Shown piece by piece: positions 1 through 8,766 of a stretch of DNA of 64,000 bases (position 1 is the stretch's first letter; the number at the start of each line of letters is the position of its first letter). The translations under genes were made by a program, and so were the position numbers. The notes under the pieces are model-generated. The model was not told the origin of the DNA and did not search any database. It saw only the letters and a program-made list of their open reading frames with translations. Location: assembly GCA_028715605.1 (NCBI GenBank), contig JAQURM010000001.1:302001-366000 (forward strand). The letters are read 5' to 3'. The stretch is from Desulfovibrionales bacterium (GTDB taxonomy: Bacteria; Desulfobacterota; QYQD01).

Positions 1-281
1 TCTTCTGACTCTATGGCGCCGATGCCTATAGATATGGCCTGGCTACGGATAAGATCATCGCAAGTGGCTCGCTGGCGGGCAGAAAGGACTTTAGAGTCAT
101 CTATCCCCGTAAACTCACCGGTAGGGGGCATAATAACAGCGGCAGCCACCACCGGTCCTGCTAACGGTCCCCGCCCGACCTCATCTACCCCGGCTACAAA
201 CCTCATACCTTGAAGGTGAAGTTTTCTCTCCCAGAATAGAAGTCCGCCTCCTTCGAATTCGGGCGAGGCAAGCTCCAACAT
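1..281 (-). CDS. rnhB: Ribonuclease HII, N-terminal part (runs off the window)
   Basis: RNase HII cuts the RNA strand of RNA-DNA hybrids and starts removal of ribonucleotides misincorporated into DNA. Only the first 93 codons are visible; the rest lies left of base 1. After a variable lead of about 30 residues comes the family signature [11 protein letters not shown] at residues 33-43, with metal-binding Asp33 and Glu34, then a DDSK motif near residue 64. The ATG at 281 is preceded by GTAGGGA. It starts 8 bases after the rplS stop, so it is the last gene seen of the ribosomal/tRNA-modification operon; rplS-rnhB is a common bacterial pairing. Function is clear despite the truncation. Confidence 0.9.
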   Translation of the reverse strand, partial: MLELASPEFEGGGLLFWERKLHLQGMRFVAGVDEVGRGPLAGPVVAAAVIMPPTGEFTGIDDSKVLSARQRATCDDLIRSQAISIGIGAIESE

Positions 282-289
282 AACTATCC

Positions 290-634
290 CTACCTCTTTT
301 CCTTAATGCGAGCCGCCTTTCCGGACAATTTACGGAGATAGTAAAGTTTGGCCCGACGTACCTGGCCATGAGAGATGACCTCAATACGATCAATACGTGG
401 TGAATGTAAAAGGAAAGTCCTCTCTACTCCCACGCCATAGGAAACCTTTCGCACAGTAAAGGTAGTATCAGCAAGGCCCCCGCGCATACGGATAACTATC
501 CCCTCAAAGACCTGAATGCGCTCTTTTTCTTCGCCTTCTTTTATCTTGACGTGGACCTTTACTTTATCCCCTGGTCTAAAATCAGGCAGATCGCCCCGCA
601 TCTGTTCACGTTCAAGCAGTTCCATTACATCCAT
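290..634 (-). CDS. rplS: 50S ribosomal protein L19
   Basis: L19 sits at the interface between the 30S and 50S subunits. The 114 residues match the usual family length of about 115. The conserved core is visible: the [15 protein letters not shown] stretch near residues 20-35, the [11 protein letters not shown] block near 45, [17 protein letters not shown] near 60-75, and the C-terminal [12 protein letters not shown] segment that ends in basic residues. It follows a predicted RNA methyltransferase by 11 bases and precedes rnhB, the classical tail of the rpsP-rimM-trmD-rplS operon. Nothing is unusual in the protein; I am confident of both ends. Confidence 0.97.
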   Translation of the reverse strand: MDVMELLEREQMRGDLPDFRPGDKVKVHVKIKEGEEKERIQVFEGIVIRMRGGLADTTFTVRKVSYGVGVERTFLLHSPRIDRIEVISHGQVRRAKLYYLRKLSGKAARIKEKR

Positions 635-645
635 AAAGTACCTCC

Positions 646-1215
646 CTATCCTCTGTCACCCAAAAATCTATCTACTATAATAGCCGCAGCGCTGCGCACA
701 GAAAGGTGATTGTACTGTGCGCATTTTTGCACCGGCTTTAAAACATAATCGGCTTGTTCTATTACCTCTCCGGCTAATCCCCAGGCCGTGCCGAAAATCA
801 ACAATAGCGGGCGATCACCCGCTAACAGTCTCCGCGCCTCTTCTATACCAAGCGCCGGCCTTCTTTCCCTGGCGCCTGTAGCCAGGACAACGGGTTCCTT
901 GCCGGTTCCGGCCTGAATACTTTCCCGGGCCTGTTTGATGGAATCGCTAACCCGTACCAAATTAAGGGCATCTACCCGGTCCTTATTGTACACGCCGCCC
1001 CAGCCGAAAAGCCAATGGTCAAGTATCCGCCCTATAAAAGCCTGTTGTTCTTTAACCGGGGTTATAACATGGAAGGCGCCCAGATCATAAGTTTTCGCCA
1101 GCCGCGCTAAATCATGTAAGTCCAAATTAGTTACGGCTGAGGCAATAATAGAGCCATTTTTATTATAAACAGGATAGTGGACAAGCGCTATGTCCACCCG
1201 AACCTTATTTTGCAT
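646..1215 (-). CDS. SAM-dependent RNA methyltransferase (Methyltrn_RNA_4 family)
   Basis: A 189-residue protein that I place in the SPOUT-like RNA methyltransferase family Methyltrn_RNA_4. It opens with the family-like strand [15 protein letters not shown] and ends with a knot-like segment containing [11 protein letters not shown] (residues about 137-147), the place where SPOUT enzymes bind S-adenosylmethionine. The RNA target is not known to me. Its ATG shares one base with the trmD stop (TGATG), so the two are probably translationally coupled. The gene is an extra member between trmD and rplS; in Escherichia coli trmD is followed directly by rplS. The family call is fairly sure; substrate and modified base cannot be told from the sequence. 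Confidence 0.8.
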   Translation of the reverse strand: MQNKVRVDIALVHYPVYNKNGSIIASAVTNLDLHDLARLAKTYDLGAFHVITPVKEQQAFIGRILDHWLFGWGGVYNKDRVDALNLVRVSDSIKQARESIQAGTGKEPVVLATGARERRPALGIEEARRLLAGDRPLLLIFGTAWGLAGEVIEQADYVLKPVQKCAQYNHLSVRSAAAIIVDRFLGDRG

Positions 1216-1958
1216 CAGCCGGCCTTAAGTTTGCGCTCCCTTTCAATATCTTCCAGCAAGCGGCGATCCCTAGCAGACAGGTCGGCAGTCTTCAACATAT
1301 CTGGCCTCTTGAGCAAAGTCTGCTTCAGGGCCTCTTTGCGGCGCCAGAGAGCGATCTTTTCATGATCCCCTGACAATAAAACAGACGGAACCTCCATCTC
1401 CTGCCATACCTGCGGCCTGGTAAACTGGGGGTACTTCAGGAGGCCGTCCATAAAAGAGTCTCTGGCCGCCGAATCCGGCGAACCCAGCACACCCGGCAAC
1501 AGCCGGGTTATCGATTCAATGAGCACTAGGGCAGCTAATTCTCCCCCGGAAAGGACATAGTCGCCGATGGATACCTCGTCATCTACAAAATGAAAAAGCC
1601 GTTCATCAATGCCTTCGTAACGCCCGCAGATAATGAACAGGTGACTATGTGCGCTCATTTCTCTGGCTACGGCCTGTGTATAAAGCCGGCCTTGCGGGCT
1701 GAGCAGAACCACCCGGGTTCCGGCATCTTTAGTCTTAATGGCCTGGATGGCCCGGTAAATCGGTTCGGGCTTCATCACCATCCCCTCACCACCGCCATAA
1801 GGACGATCATCCGTAACCTGATGTTTGTCTGTGGTGTAATCCCGCAGATTTATAACTCTGACGGTGACCTTGCCTTCCTTGACGGCCTTGCCCAGAATAC
1901 CTTCGGCCAGGACTGAAGACGGCAGTTGTGGGAATATGGTCAAGATATCAAATATCAT
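1215..1958 (-). CDS. trmD: tRNA (guanine-N1)-methyltransferase TrmD
   Basis: TrmD methylates N1 of G37 next to the anticodon in tRNAs that read CNN and CGG codons, which prevents +1 frameshifting. At 247 residues it has the usual length. The trefoil-knot methyl-donor site is recognisable: PYGGGEGMVMKPEPI near residues 53-67, LLSPQGRLY near 85, the hallmark ICGRYEGIDERL near 110, and IGDYVLSGGE near 130. The MIFDILTIFPQ start is typical. It overlaps the end of rimM by 11 bases and shares a base with the next methyltransferase, so this is a tightly packed operon read leftwards from the ffh promoter. Confidence 0.97.
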   Translation of the reverse strand: MIFDILTIFPQLPSSVLAEGILGKAVKEGKVTVRVINLRDYTTDKHQVTDDRPYGGGEGMVMKPEPIYRAIQAIKTKDAGTRVVLLSPQGRLYTQAVAREMSAHSHLFIICGRYEGIDERLFHFVDDEVSIGDYVLSGGELAALVLIESITRLLPGVLGSPDSAARDSFMDGLLKYPQFTRPQVWQEMEVPSVLLSGDHEKIALWRRKEALKQTLLKRPDMLKTADLSARDRRLLEDIERERKLKAG

Positions 1959-2472
1959 TCATATTCAACAAATCTTCCAGCAGGCGGATCGTCATGATCT
2001 TGTTCGTCAGGTCTATATTGACCACTACGTCCTCGATAGCCGGGATAAGATGTTCTTTTGGTCCATTTTCGACTACATAGACGTCATTACTGCCGGTCGG
2101 AAAAATGGCCTTTATCTTTCCCAGGACAGACCCATCTTCTAATCGGACCGTCAACCCTATAATCTGGTGCCAGTAGTATTCGTCAGCCGGTAACTCTTCA
2201 AGCCACTTTTTTGAACAATAGACCTCTGAATCAATAAATGACTCCCCCTTTGTGCGGGAATCCACCCCCGATAGACCGAGAAGGCTGACTTTCCCTTTCA
2301 CGCCGGCAGATTCCAACCTAAACTCTTGAAGTCCACCAGCTTTATCTTTCAACCAGACGGCTTTTAATGCCTTGAAGCTATCGGGCGATTCGGTGTAGGA
2401 CAAGACCTTCAACACTCCTCTAACACCGTGAGCGCCGACTACTTTTCCGATGAGGATGTAATCCTCATCCAT
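1948..2472 (-). CDS. rimM: 16S rRNA processing protein RimM
   Basis: RimM binds ribosomal protein S19 and helps mature the head of the 30S subunit. The start VIGKV-like motif is present as ILIGKVVGAHGVRGVLKV, the signature of the N-terminal barrel. The second domain (PRC barrel) begins near YYWHQIIGLTV and includes GKIKAIFPTGSNDVYVV and the HLIPAIEDVV strand. I chose the ATG at 2472, which gives MDEDYILIGKVVG. A TTG five codons upstream (2487) overlaps the end of the KH-protein gene and is the other possible start. About 174 residues is normal for the family. Confidence 0.94.
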   Translation of the reverse strand: MDEDYILIGKVVGAHGVRGVLKVLSYTESPDSFKALKAVWLKDKAGGLQEFRLESAGVKGKVSLLGLSGVDSRTKGESFIDSEVYCSKKWLEELPADEYYWHQIIGLTVRLEDGSVLGKIKAIFPTGSNDVYVVENGPKEHLIPAIEDVVVNIDLTNKIMTIRLLEDLLNMNDI

Positions 2473-2479
2473 TAGCCTG

Positions 2480-2710
2480 CTACTCAATGATCTCGAGGAC
2501 TGACCTCTTCCTTAACTTGGTCGAGGCAGCGCTTAAGATAGTACGCATAGATCGGGCAGTGCGTCCCTGTTTGCCGATAACCTTTCCCAGGTCCTCCTTG
2601 GCTACCTTCAATTCGATGACGGAAGTCTGCTCGCCCTCTATCTCATTAACTTCCACTGCATCCGGATTATCGACCAAAGCGCGTGCAATATACCTGATCA
2701 ATTCCTTCAT
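2480..2710 (-). CDS. khpA: KH-domain RNA-binding protein (KhpA-like)
   Basis: A 76-residue single KH domain protein of the KhpA/YlqC family, an RNA chaperone found between rpsP and rimM in many bacteria. The GXXG loop that grips single-stranded RNA is visible as [15 protein letters not shown] near residues 43-57. The N-terminal helix [17 protein letters not shown] and the acidic [12 protein letters not shown] strand are typical. The ATG at 2710 follows a GGAGGGTTGGAGAG ribosome-binding region. In Gram-positive bacteria KhpA pairs with KhpB; I see no khpB gene here. Position and length agree with the family. Confidence 0.93.
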   Translation of the reverse strand: MKELIRYIARALVDNPDAVEVNEIEGEQTSVIELKVAKEDLGKVIGKQGRTARSMRTILSAASTKLRKRSVLEIIE

Positions 2711-2794
2711 CTCTCCAACCCTCCCTATCGTTAGGCTCGCTCGACGATCGTACCCTGCAAAAATATTCTATACAGTATCCGTCCAAAGTGGAAG

Positions 2795-3043
2795 TTATTT
2801 TTTTAACAAGCCGCCGCTGATAAGTAAGCTCTTTACTGTGTCTGTGGGCTTGGCCCCTTTCTGCAGCCATGCGGCCAACTTTTGCTCGTCCACATGGACG
2901 ACATGAGGCGTTTGCTTGGGGTCATAAGTGCCTATTTTATCGATAAATTTACCATCTCGCGGCGATTCTGAGTTTGCTACTACCAGACGATAAAAGGGGC
3001 TTTTTTTGTCTCCCCGCCGCGCCAATCGGATTCTAACTGCCAT
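2795..3043 (-). CDS. rpsP: 30S ribosomal protein S16
   Basis: S16 is a primary binder of the 5' domain of 16S rRNA, important in early 30S assembly. The 82-residue protein begins with MAVRIRLARRGDKKSPFYRL, the near-invariant S16 start, and continues with VVANSESPRDGKFIDKIGTYDP. The C-terminal KPTDTVKSLLISGGLL stretch is also typical. It lies 33 bases downstream of ffh and 84 bases upstream of the KH-protein gene, the usual ffh-rpsP-khpA-rimM-trmD-rplS order. A clear AGGTAAAAA sequence precedes the ATG. No anomaly. Confidence 0.97.
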   Translation of the reverse strand: MAVRIRLARRGDKKSPFYRLVVANSESPRDGKFIDKIGTYDPKQTPHVVHVDEQKLAAWLQKGAKPTDTVKSLLISGGLLKK

Positions 3044-3076
3044 ACTATTTTTTACCTCCCCGGTTGTTGGTTTTTA

Positions 3077-4405
3077 CTATCCTGAAAACAGATTTTGTAT
3101 ATTTCTCAGTCCACCCTTTTTGAGCTTTTTCATCATCTTTTGCATGTGGACGAAGTTTTTCAGCAGCTTATTTACATCTTGCACCGAGGTGCCGCTGCCT
3201 TGGGCGATGCGCCGCCTGCGGCTTCCATTTATGATTGTATAATTGCATCGTTCCACCCTGGTCATGGAATTTATAATAGCCTCTATCCTGACCAACTCGC
3301 TCTCGTCCGGACGCAATCCTTGCAATGATTTGATCTTGTTTAGTCCGGGAATCATGCCGATAATTTGTTCCAGAGTCCCCATCTTTTTTATCTGCTGTAG
3401 TTGATCCCGGAAGTCCTCCAGGGTGAAAGACTCTTTTCTGATCTTTTTCTCAAGTTCTACGGCCTTCTTGGCATCAAGAGTGGCCTGGGCCTTCTCAATA
3501 AGAGTCAGGACATCACCCATCCCCAGTATGCGGGAGGCCATGCGATCCGGATAGAAAGGCTCTAAGGCATCTAATTTTTCACCCACTCCAACAAATTTAA
3601 TCGGCTTCTGAGTAACCGCTTTTATAGATAGGGCCGCTCCTCCGCGGGCGTCGCCATCCATTTTAGTGAGAATTATACCCGTTAGCCCCAGGGTCTGGTT
3701 AAACTTCTCGGCTATATTAACCGCATCCTGACCGGTCATGGCATCGGCTACCAGAATAATTTCCGAAGGATCAATGGCCGCCTCGATGCCTTTCAGTTCA
3801 TCCATGAGTACCGTATCAATGTGCAGGCGCCCTGCTGTATCTATGATGACGGTATCATAGGCCTTCTCCCTGGCCAGAGTCATAGCCCTCCGGCAAATAT
3901 CCAGGGGCTTCATATCCGGCACAGACGGATAAGCGGGCATGTGCAAATCATTGGCCAATTTTTGCAACTGGTCGATAGCCGCCGGCCTATATATATCGGC
4001 CGGCACCAGATAAGGGCGCCTCCCCTTACCCCGCAGGTGTAGGGCCAGCTTACCCGCCGTGGTGGTCTTGCCCGAACCCTGCAGACCAACCATCATGATA
4101 GACACCGGCCATTTCCCCGAAAAATTAATGTCTTGTTTCTGCCCCCCCATCAGGGCGGTCAATTCCTCCTGAACTATCTTAATAAGTTGCTGCCCCGGGG
4201 TAAGACTGTCCGACACCTCCTGTCCGACAGCGCGTTCATGGACTGTATTGACAAAATCTTTAACGACTTTATAGTTTACATCAGCCTCTAAGAGGGCAAG
4301 GCGCACTTCACGCAGGCCGTCCTGAATATTCTGCTCTGTTAATTTGCCGTAGCCCCGAAGCTTCTTGAAAACGAGGTTAAGGCGTTCGGTTAAGCTTTCA
4401 AACAA
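3077..4405 (-). CDS. ffh: Signal recognition particle GTPase Ffh
   Basis: Ffh binds 4.5S RNA and signal sequences and delivers ribosomes to FtsY at the inner membrane. The N domain (LRGYGKLTEQNIQDGLREVRLALLEADV) is followed by the GTPase domain with P-loop GLQGSGKTTTAGKLA, DTAGRL and TKMDGDARGGAAL, then the methionine-rich M domain ending near the C terminus. I place the start at a TTG at 4405, giving LFESLTERL, because that matches the usual Ffh N terminus and has AGGGAG seven bases upstream. A longer reading from 4471 would cross the promoter. The 4.5S RNA gene is not in this window. First gene of the leftward operon. Confidence 0.95.
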   Translation of the reverse strand: MFESLTERLNLVFKKLRGYGKLTEQNIQDGLREVRLALLEADVNYKVVKDFVNTVHERAVGQEVSDSLTPGQQLIKIVQEELTALMGGQKQDINFSGKWPVSIMMVGLQGSGKTTTAGKLALHLRGKGRRPYLVPADIYRPAAIDQLQKLANDLHMPAYPSVPDMKPLDICRRAMTLAREKAYDTVIIDTAGRLHIDTVLMDELKGIEAAIDPSEIILVADAMTGQDAVNIAEKFNQTLGLTGIILTKMDGDARGGAALSIKAVTQKPIKFVGVGEKLDALEPFYPDRMASRILGMGDVLTLIEKAQATLDAKKAVELEKKIRKESFTLEDFRDQLQQIKKMGTLEQIIGMIPGLNKIKSLQGLRPDESELVRIEAIINSMTRVERCNYTIINGSRRRRIAQGSGTSVQDVNKLLKNFVHMQKMMKKLKKGGLRNIQNLFSG

Positions 4406-4442
4406 AACACTACTCCCTGAAGATTTGAAACATAAAAGGATA

Positions 4443-4471
4443 TTTATAAAATTTCTTTTGACAACCGTCAA
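4443..4471 (-). promoter_or_regulatory. Sigma-70-type promoter of the ffh operon
   Basis: On the minus strand TTGACG (4466-4471) and TATAAA (4443-4448) are separated by exactly 17 bases. Transcription would begin near 4436, about 30 bases before the ffh start at 4405. It lies in an AT-rich gap between divergent ffh and rpoZ. Spacing and hexamers are close to the sigma-70 consensus, so this is the best promoter candidate in the window. Confidence 0.65.
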
Positions 4472-4546
4472 GCAAATTATGTTTACAATTTCTTCATATA
4501 ATAGTAAGTCCGAATCCTAACCATCAAAAGAAAGAACAAAAAAACA

Positions 4547-4574
4547 TTGCTAAGTAGAATAAACTTACTATAAT
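4547..4574 (+). promoter_or_regulatory. Candidate promoter of rpoZ, with inverted repeats around it
   Basis: A perfect TATAAT (4569-4574) is preceded at 16 bases by TTGCTA (4547-4552). A 9-base inverted repeat, ATAGTAAGT at 4500-4508 and ACTTACTAT at 4563-4571, covers the -10 box and could be an operator. Further down, TTTAGGCC-TGA-GGCCTAAA (4629-4647) is a perfect 8-bp inverted repeat just before the rpoZ ribosome-binding site. The promoter call rests on hexamers only; the operator idea is inference. Confidence 0.45.
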
Positions 4575-4663
4575 TTTTATTTTATGTTTTATACGGTAAT
4601 TAAATACCAAAATTATGTTCGTAGGCTTTTTAGGCCTGAGGCCTAAAGAAAGGATGATATAGC

Positions 4664-4906
4664 ATGGCACGAGTTACGGTTGAAGATTGTCTAAAAAGGA
4701 TTAGTAGTCGATTTGTCCTGGTTAATCTGGCGAAAAAAAGGGTTCAACAGCTTCGTAGCGGCGCGCAGCCTCTGGTTCAATCCAGAAACAAGGAAATCGT
4801 TGTGGCCCTGCGGGAGATAGCGGCAGGGAAGGTCACGCCTGAAAATGTAGATGAACTGGGAAAGGTTGAAAAAGGGTTGCAGATAGAGGGGGAGGTTAAA
4901 GAGTAG
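4664..4906 (+). CDS. rpoZ: DNA-directed RNA polymerase omega subunit
   Basis: Omega wraps the C-terminal tail of beta-prime and aids polymerase assembly. At 80 residues it is near the family norm. The N terminus [20 protein letters not shown] is the recognisable omega start, followed by the helix with [17 protein letters not shown] and a [15 protein letters not shown] segment. The acidic C-terminal tail is variable, as usual. GAAAGGATGATATAGC before the ATG holds a ribosome-binding site. dnaJ begins 12 bases after its stop, so the two probably share a transcript. In many deltaproteobacteria rpoZ sits beside gmk and spoT instead; that context is absent here. Confidence 0.93.
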   Translation: MARVTVEDCLKRISSRFVLVNLAKKRVQQLRSGAQPLVQSRNKEIVVALREIAAGKVTPENVDELGKVEKGLQIEGEVKE

Positions 4907-4918
4907 AACAGTAACGAT

Positions 4919-6010
4919 ATGATCAAGCGCGATTATTATGAGGCACTTAATGTCCCGCGGGATGCTTCTGAGGAGGAGATAAAAAGGAGTTATCGCCGCC
5001 TGGCTATGGAGTATCATCCAGACCGAAACCCTGGAGATAAAGAGGCGGAAGAGCGTTTCAAGGAGGCGGCTGAGGCCTACGAAGTCCTTATGGATCCCCA
5101 GAAAAGGGAAATTTACAATCATTATGGACACGAAGGGCTACAGGGCGCTGGATTTCGGGGGTTCAGTGGATTTGATGACATATTCGCCAGTTTCAGTGAT
5201 ATATTTGAGGAATTTTTCGGCTTCGGGACTACAAGGCAAGGTCGAACTGCTTCCAGGCCGGGGGCCGACCTGCGCTATGATCTGAATATTTCATTTGCCG
5301 ATGCAGCCTTCGGCAGGGAAACAGAGATAGAAATAAGCAGGCTGGAAACCTGTTCGGTCTGCGGAGGCAGCGGTTGTAAAGAGAATTCTCGTCCCGGCAC
5401 CTGTCCAACCTGCCGCGGAAGAGGTCAGGTCGTACGCGCAGAAGGTTTCTTCCGTATCAGTACCACCTGCCCGCACTGCCGCGGCGCAGGGACCATCATC
5501 ACTAATCCCTGTGAAAATTGCGCCGGTAGCGGGCAGACACGAGTCAAAAAGAAAGCGGCCATTAAGATTCCTCCGGGTGTGGACACCGGATCAAGGCTTC
5601 GATTGCGGGGAGAAGGGGAAAGCGGTGAAAGAGGCGGTCCACCCGGTGATCTTTACGTAGTTTTACATGTTGAGCCCCATGATTTTTTTGAACGGAAGGG
5701 CTATGATATTTATTGTCATGTACCTATTCCCTTCACTCAGGCGGCCTTGGGCGACAAAATCGAAGTTACTACCCTGAAAGGAACTAAAAAAGTTACTATC
5801 CCTGAGGGCATACAATCAGGCGAAGCTATCGTCTTAAAGGGCGAAGGCATACCCTTTTTGCAAGGGCACGGGAAAGGGGATCAGATAATAGAGGTGATTG
5901 TCAACACACCGGTATCCCTTACCGCCCGTCAGAAAGAAATTTTATGCGAATTTGCCGAAATCGAGGCAGAAAAACACGCCGGTTTTTTTAAGAAAATATT
6001 CCGTAAGTAA
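4919..6010 (+). CDS. dnaJ: Chaperone protein DnaJ (type I Hsp40)
   Basis: DnaJ delivers unfolded proteins to DnaK and stimulates its ATPase. The full type I layout is present in 363 residues: J domain with HPD at residues 33-35, a Gly/Phe-rich linker (about 75-100), a zinc-binding region with four CXXCXGXG repeats ([32 protein letters not shown], about residues 143-205), then the two client-binding C-terminal beta domains. dnaK and grpE are not nearby, so the gene stands apart from the usual heat-shock operon. I see no HrcA or sigma-32-like site. moaC follows 18 bases later. Confidence 0.96.
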   Translation: MIKRDYYEALNVPRDASEEEIKRSYRRLAMEYHPDRNPGDKEAEERFKEAAEAYEVLMDPQKREIYNHYGHEGLQGAGFRGFSGFDDIFASFSDIFEEFFGFGTTRQGRTASRPGADLRYDLNISFADAAFGRETEIEISRLETCSVCGGSGCKENSRPGTCPTCRGRGQVVRAEGFFRISTTCPHCRGAGTIITNPCENCAGSGQTRVKKKAAIKIPPGVDTGSRLRLRGEGESGERGGPPGDLYVVLHVEPHDFFERKGYDIYCHVPIPFTQAALGDKIEVTTLKGTKKVTIPEGIQSGEAIVLKGEGIPFLQGHGKGDQIIEVIVNTPVSLTARQKEILCEFAEIEAEKHAGFFKKIFRK

Positions 6011-6028
6011 GGTAAGGATTTTCAAGCC

Positions 6029-6514
6029 ATGCAACCCTTAAGCCATTTTGATGCCCAAGGGAAGGCGGTTATGGTGGAGGTCGGCCATAAAGAGACCACC
6101 TATCGTTGCGCCCGGGCTGGCGGTTCGGTATTGGTAAACGCCGAAACCCTACAGTTAATTAAGGAAGGGCGGGCTGATAAAGGGGATGTCTTGGGGATAG
6201 CCCGTGTGGCCGGCATCATGGCCGCCAAAAAGACCAGCGAACTCATCCCCCTCTGCCATCCATTATTCATCTCCAGTGTACATATCTCTTTTTCCCTGGA
6301 TGAAACAAATAATAAGGTGTTAATCGAGGCCATAGTCAACAGCCAGGGCAAGACGGGCGTGGAGATGGAGGCCCTGACCGCTGTTTCTGTAGCCGCTCTG
6401 ACCATCTACGATATGTGTAAGTCAATGGACAAAGGTATAATCATCATGGACATTTGCCTCCAGGAAAAAGAAGGAGGGAAGAGCGGTCACTATAAGAGGC
6501 CGGTCACGGGATAA
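6029..6514 (+). CDS. moaC: Cyclic pyranopterin monophosphate synthase MoaC
   Basis: MoaC works with the radical SAM enzyme MoaA to make cyclic pyranopterin monophosphate, the first intermediate of molybdenum cofactor. The 161-residue protein shows the conserved block KGDVLGIARVAGIMAAKKTS followed by LIPLCHPLF, then TGVEMEALTAVSVAALTIYDMCK and the C-terminal GGKSGHYKR that closes the active site. The family usually has about 160 residues. moaA is not next door, although the following gene encodes a different radical SAM protein. It follows dnaJ by 18 bases. Confidence 0.96.
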   Translation: MQPLSHFDAQGKAVMVEVGHKETTYRCARAGGSVLVNAETLQLIKEGRADKGDVLGIARVAGIMAAKKTSELIPLCHPLFISSVHISFSLDETNNKVLIEAIVNSQGKTGVEMEALTAVSVAALTIYDMCKSMDKGIIIMDICLQEKEGGKSGHYKRPVTG

Positions 6515-6580
6515 GTCCGGGTGATCTGACTACACTGGAAGACTAAAGTCAGATTGGTACACGGATAACGCAGTATTATC

Positions 6581-7873
6581 ATGAAGATACTGACTGCTGA
6601 GGTTATTGAAACACTGAAGGGCAGAGGTCTCCTGCCGTCTTTACCGGAAGGAGTCCCCATTCCTTTACCTGCCGTTGATAAGGTGGAGCTATATCTCTCC
6701 TTTCACTGCAATGACCGCTGTGCGCACTGCATTACGAACTCGGGACCGGAGAGGCAGGAGACGCTGAGTCCAGATGATGCAATAACGGTTATAAAACACG
6801 TAGCACAATTTTCTGTGTTGAGGCAGCTTGACAGGCTCTTTGGAAAAGGGGAGTTCCGCTGCATACTACCGCAACAATTTCGAGACCTGGAGGCGAGGAA
6901 AGTCCCGCCCAAAAGACTGAGCGAATCGCTTAAAACCGCCTATGTGGATTGTTTACAGGGCAATGGCTGCAACTCACAGTGGGTTATTGGCTCTTCATCT
7001 TTTAATCTCAACTTTGGCCGGCCATCCGTCCGAATAAGCGGCGGAGAATTCTTTAGGTGGCCTGCCAGGACGAATGGTAAAGAACTGTCCGATAACCAGA
7101 GATTGGATTTCCAGGGACAATTGTTAAGGGAAATACGCACCTTATTGCCCGATTATGATGTGTGGATATTGACAAACGGACGGTTCGCGGTCAGTCAGGA
7201 ACATGCGGACAAAGTTATCGAGGTCTGGGCCCGGCATGCAAACTCTCCAAACGCCGGAGGGAAGACACGCATCTGCATCTCTGTGGACGTATTCCACCGG
7301 CCTCCGCCAGGCAGTTCCGTAGAGGAGATGTTGGACAGAATATGGGCGGCAACCCGGAAGTATGGCTTAAGCGCTCCTTTTCTGTATGGAATTCCAAATG
7401 ACTGGATCGGCTACCTGGGCAGGGTATTTGGAAGTTTCAAGGTGGGAAGGATGGAAAAACATACGGTTAAAAATGTATCCGGAAGTTCTTTCAATCCAGT
7501 CATGGATCTGATGGTAGATCCGTTAGATCTGGTCGGCGCCGACGGCTGCCGGGAGGTTAAGGGATTTTATCTGCGCCACAGTTCCGGGGTCTTGATCGCC
7601 AACAACATCTATATAGCCCCATCCGGCCATATGGTATATTGTTGTGCCTGTTTGGGCAGCTATGGGGATTTTGTACGTGAACCGAAGAGCTGTCTCGAAA
7701 ATCTGGTCAGGGATCCGATTTCTTTGATGCTGCGCCACGCCGAGACGGCCATCCCTCTTCTTAATACTGCCGTTGAGCTTGATCCTACAATCAAAGTGCT
7801 CGGCACCGGAGAACACCCCGCGGTTACCGGGTCAACCTGTTATCAGCTTATGACTGGTAAAAGACTACCCTGA
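6581..7873 (+). CDS. Radical SAM protein of unknown function
   Basis: A 430-residue protein with a radical SAM cluster motif CNDRCAHC (C43, C47, C50; CX3CX2C) and a GGE motif for SAM binding in the ISGGEFF strand near residue 153. A third strand-like segment reads VWILTNGRF. A C-terminal cluster of cysteines (VYCCACLG near 352 and a Cys about 17 residues later) may bind a second iron-sulfur centre. It is not MoaA, BioB, a HemN-type enzyme or a standard SPASM peptide maturase by any motif I recognise, and I see no small precursor-peptide gene beside it. It lies between moaC and birA and its TGA overlaps the birA ATG, so it is co-translated with a biotin-attachment enzyme. Confidence 0.8.
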   Translation: MKILTAEVIETLKGRGLLPSLPEGVPIPLPAVDKVELYLSFHCNDRCAHCITNSGPERQETLSPDDAITVIKHVAQFSVLRQLDRLFGKGEFRCILPQQFRDLEARKVPPKRLSESLKTAYVDCLQGNGCNSQWVIGSSSFNLNFGRPSVRISGGEFFRWPARTNGKELSDNQRLDFQGQLLREIRTLLPDYDVWILTNGRFAVSQEHADKVIEVWARHANSPNAGGKTRICISVDVFHRPPPGSSVEEMLDRIWAATRKYGLSAPFLYGIPNDWIGYLGRVFGSFKVGRMEKHTVKNVSGSSFNPVMDLMVDPLDLVGADGCREVKGFYLRHSSGVLIANNIYIAPSGHMVYCCACLGSYGDFVREPKSCLENLVRDPISLMLRHAETAIPLLNTAVELDPTIKVLGTGEHPAVTGSTCYQLMTGKRLP

Positions 7874-8682
7874 TGAGTTCTCCAAAACTTGCCCCGATAG
7901 ATGTTGCGTCACTTACCAGCAGGCTTAAAACCACCCCTTTCGCGCAAGGGAAAATACACTATCTACCAACCACCGGCTCCACAAACAATGTGGCGAGAGA
8001 CCTGGCAGAAAAAGGGGCCCCGGAGGGGACTATCGTTATTGCCGAAGCCCAGACCAAAGGGCGGGGGCGTCTGGGCCGGACGTGGCATTCACCTCCCGGT
8101 GCCGGTCTCTATTTTTCCGTTGTCCTCCGGCCCCGGCTCGATCCATCCGATCTCCCTAAAATCACGCTGCTGGCGGGAACAGCCGCTGCCGAATCTATAG
8201 AAGAAACCACCGGTCTGCACCCAGTTATCAAGTGGCCGAATGACCTCCTGTTGGCAGGTAAAAAGGTAGCCGGCATACTGACAGAACTTTATGGCGATAT
8301 CGCCGCACCTTATGTTATCCTCGGGATCGGCATAAATATTCACACACGCCGCGAAGAGTTCCTCCCTGAACTGCAAAAAACCGCCACCTCTCTGGCCATG
8401 GCCGGCGGACAAAACATCTCTCGCGCCGATCTCATGCAGGCCATACTTACACATCTGGGCGGGTGGTATGAGTTATTCAAAAAGGGGATGTTTCAGCCCA
8501 TCCTGGACGCCTGGCGTAAGAGATGCGTTATTATCGGCGCCCGTGTCAGGATACTATCCGGAGAAAAAGAACTGGAAGGGATCGTTGTCGATGTGGATGC
8601 GTCCGGCGCTTTGCTCCTTCGGGATCAGACCGGACAAATCCGGCGTATCTTATCCGGTGAAGTTATAAGATGGGAAAAATGA
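7873..8682 (+). CDS. birA: Biotin--[acetyl-CoA-carboxylase] ligase
   Basis: BirA activates biotin as biotinyl-5'-AMP and attaches it to the lysine of carboxyl-carrier proteins. The catalytic domain is clear: KGRGRLGRTWHSPPGAGLYF near residues 60-80 is the adenylate-binding loop, KWPNDLLL near 120 the second signature, then GIGINIH. A small SH3-like C-terminal domain ends the 269 residues. There is no N-terminal winged helix, so this is the non-regulatory (group I) type and should not repress biotin genes. Its ATG overlaps the TGA of the radical SAM gene. A strong terminator follows. Confidence 0.95.
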   Translation: MSSPKLAPIDVASLTSRLKTTPFAQGKIHYLPTTGSTNNVARDLAEKGAPEGTIVIAEAQTKGRGRLGRTWHSPPGAGLYFSVVLRPRLDPSDLPKITLLAGTAAAESIEETTGLHPVIKWPNDLLLAGKKVAGILTELYGDIAAPYVILGIGINIHTRREEFLPELQKTATSLAMAGGQNISRADLMQAILTHLGGWYELFKKGMFQPILDAWRKRCVIIGARVRILSGEKELEGIVVDVDASGALLLRDQTGQIRRILSGEVIRWEK

Positions 8683-8766
8683 AACATTACGCAGCCCGGC
8701 GCATCTATGACACACACCCGAAACGCATCTCCAAACCGCAAGAGCCATGACGGCCTGAGAATTTAT

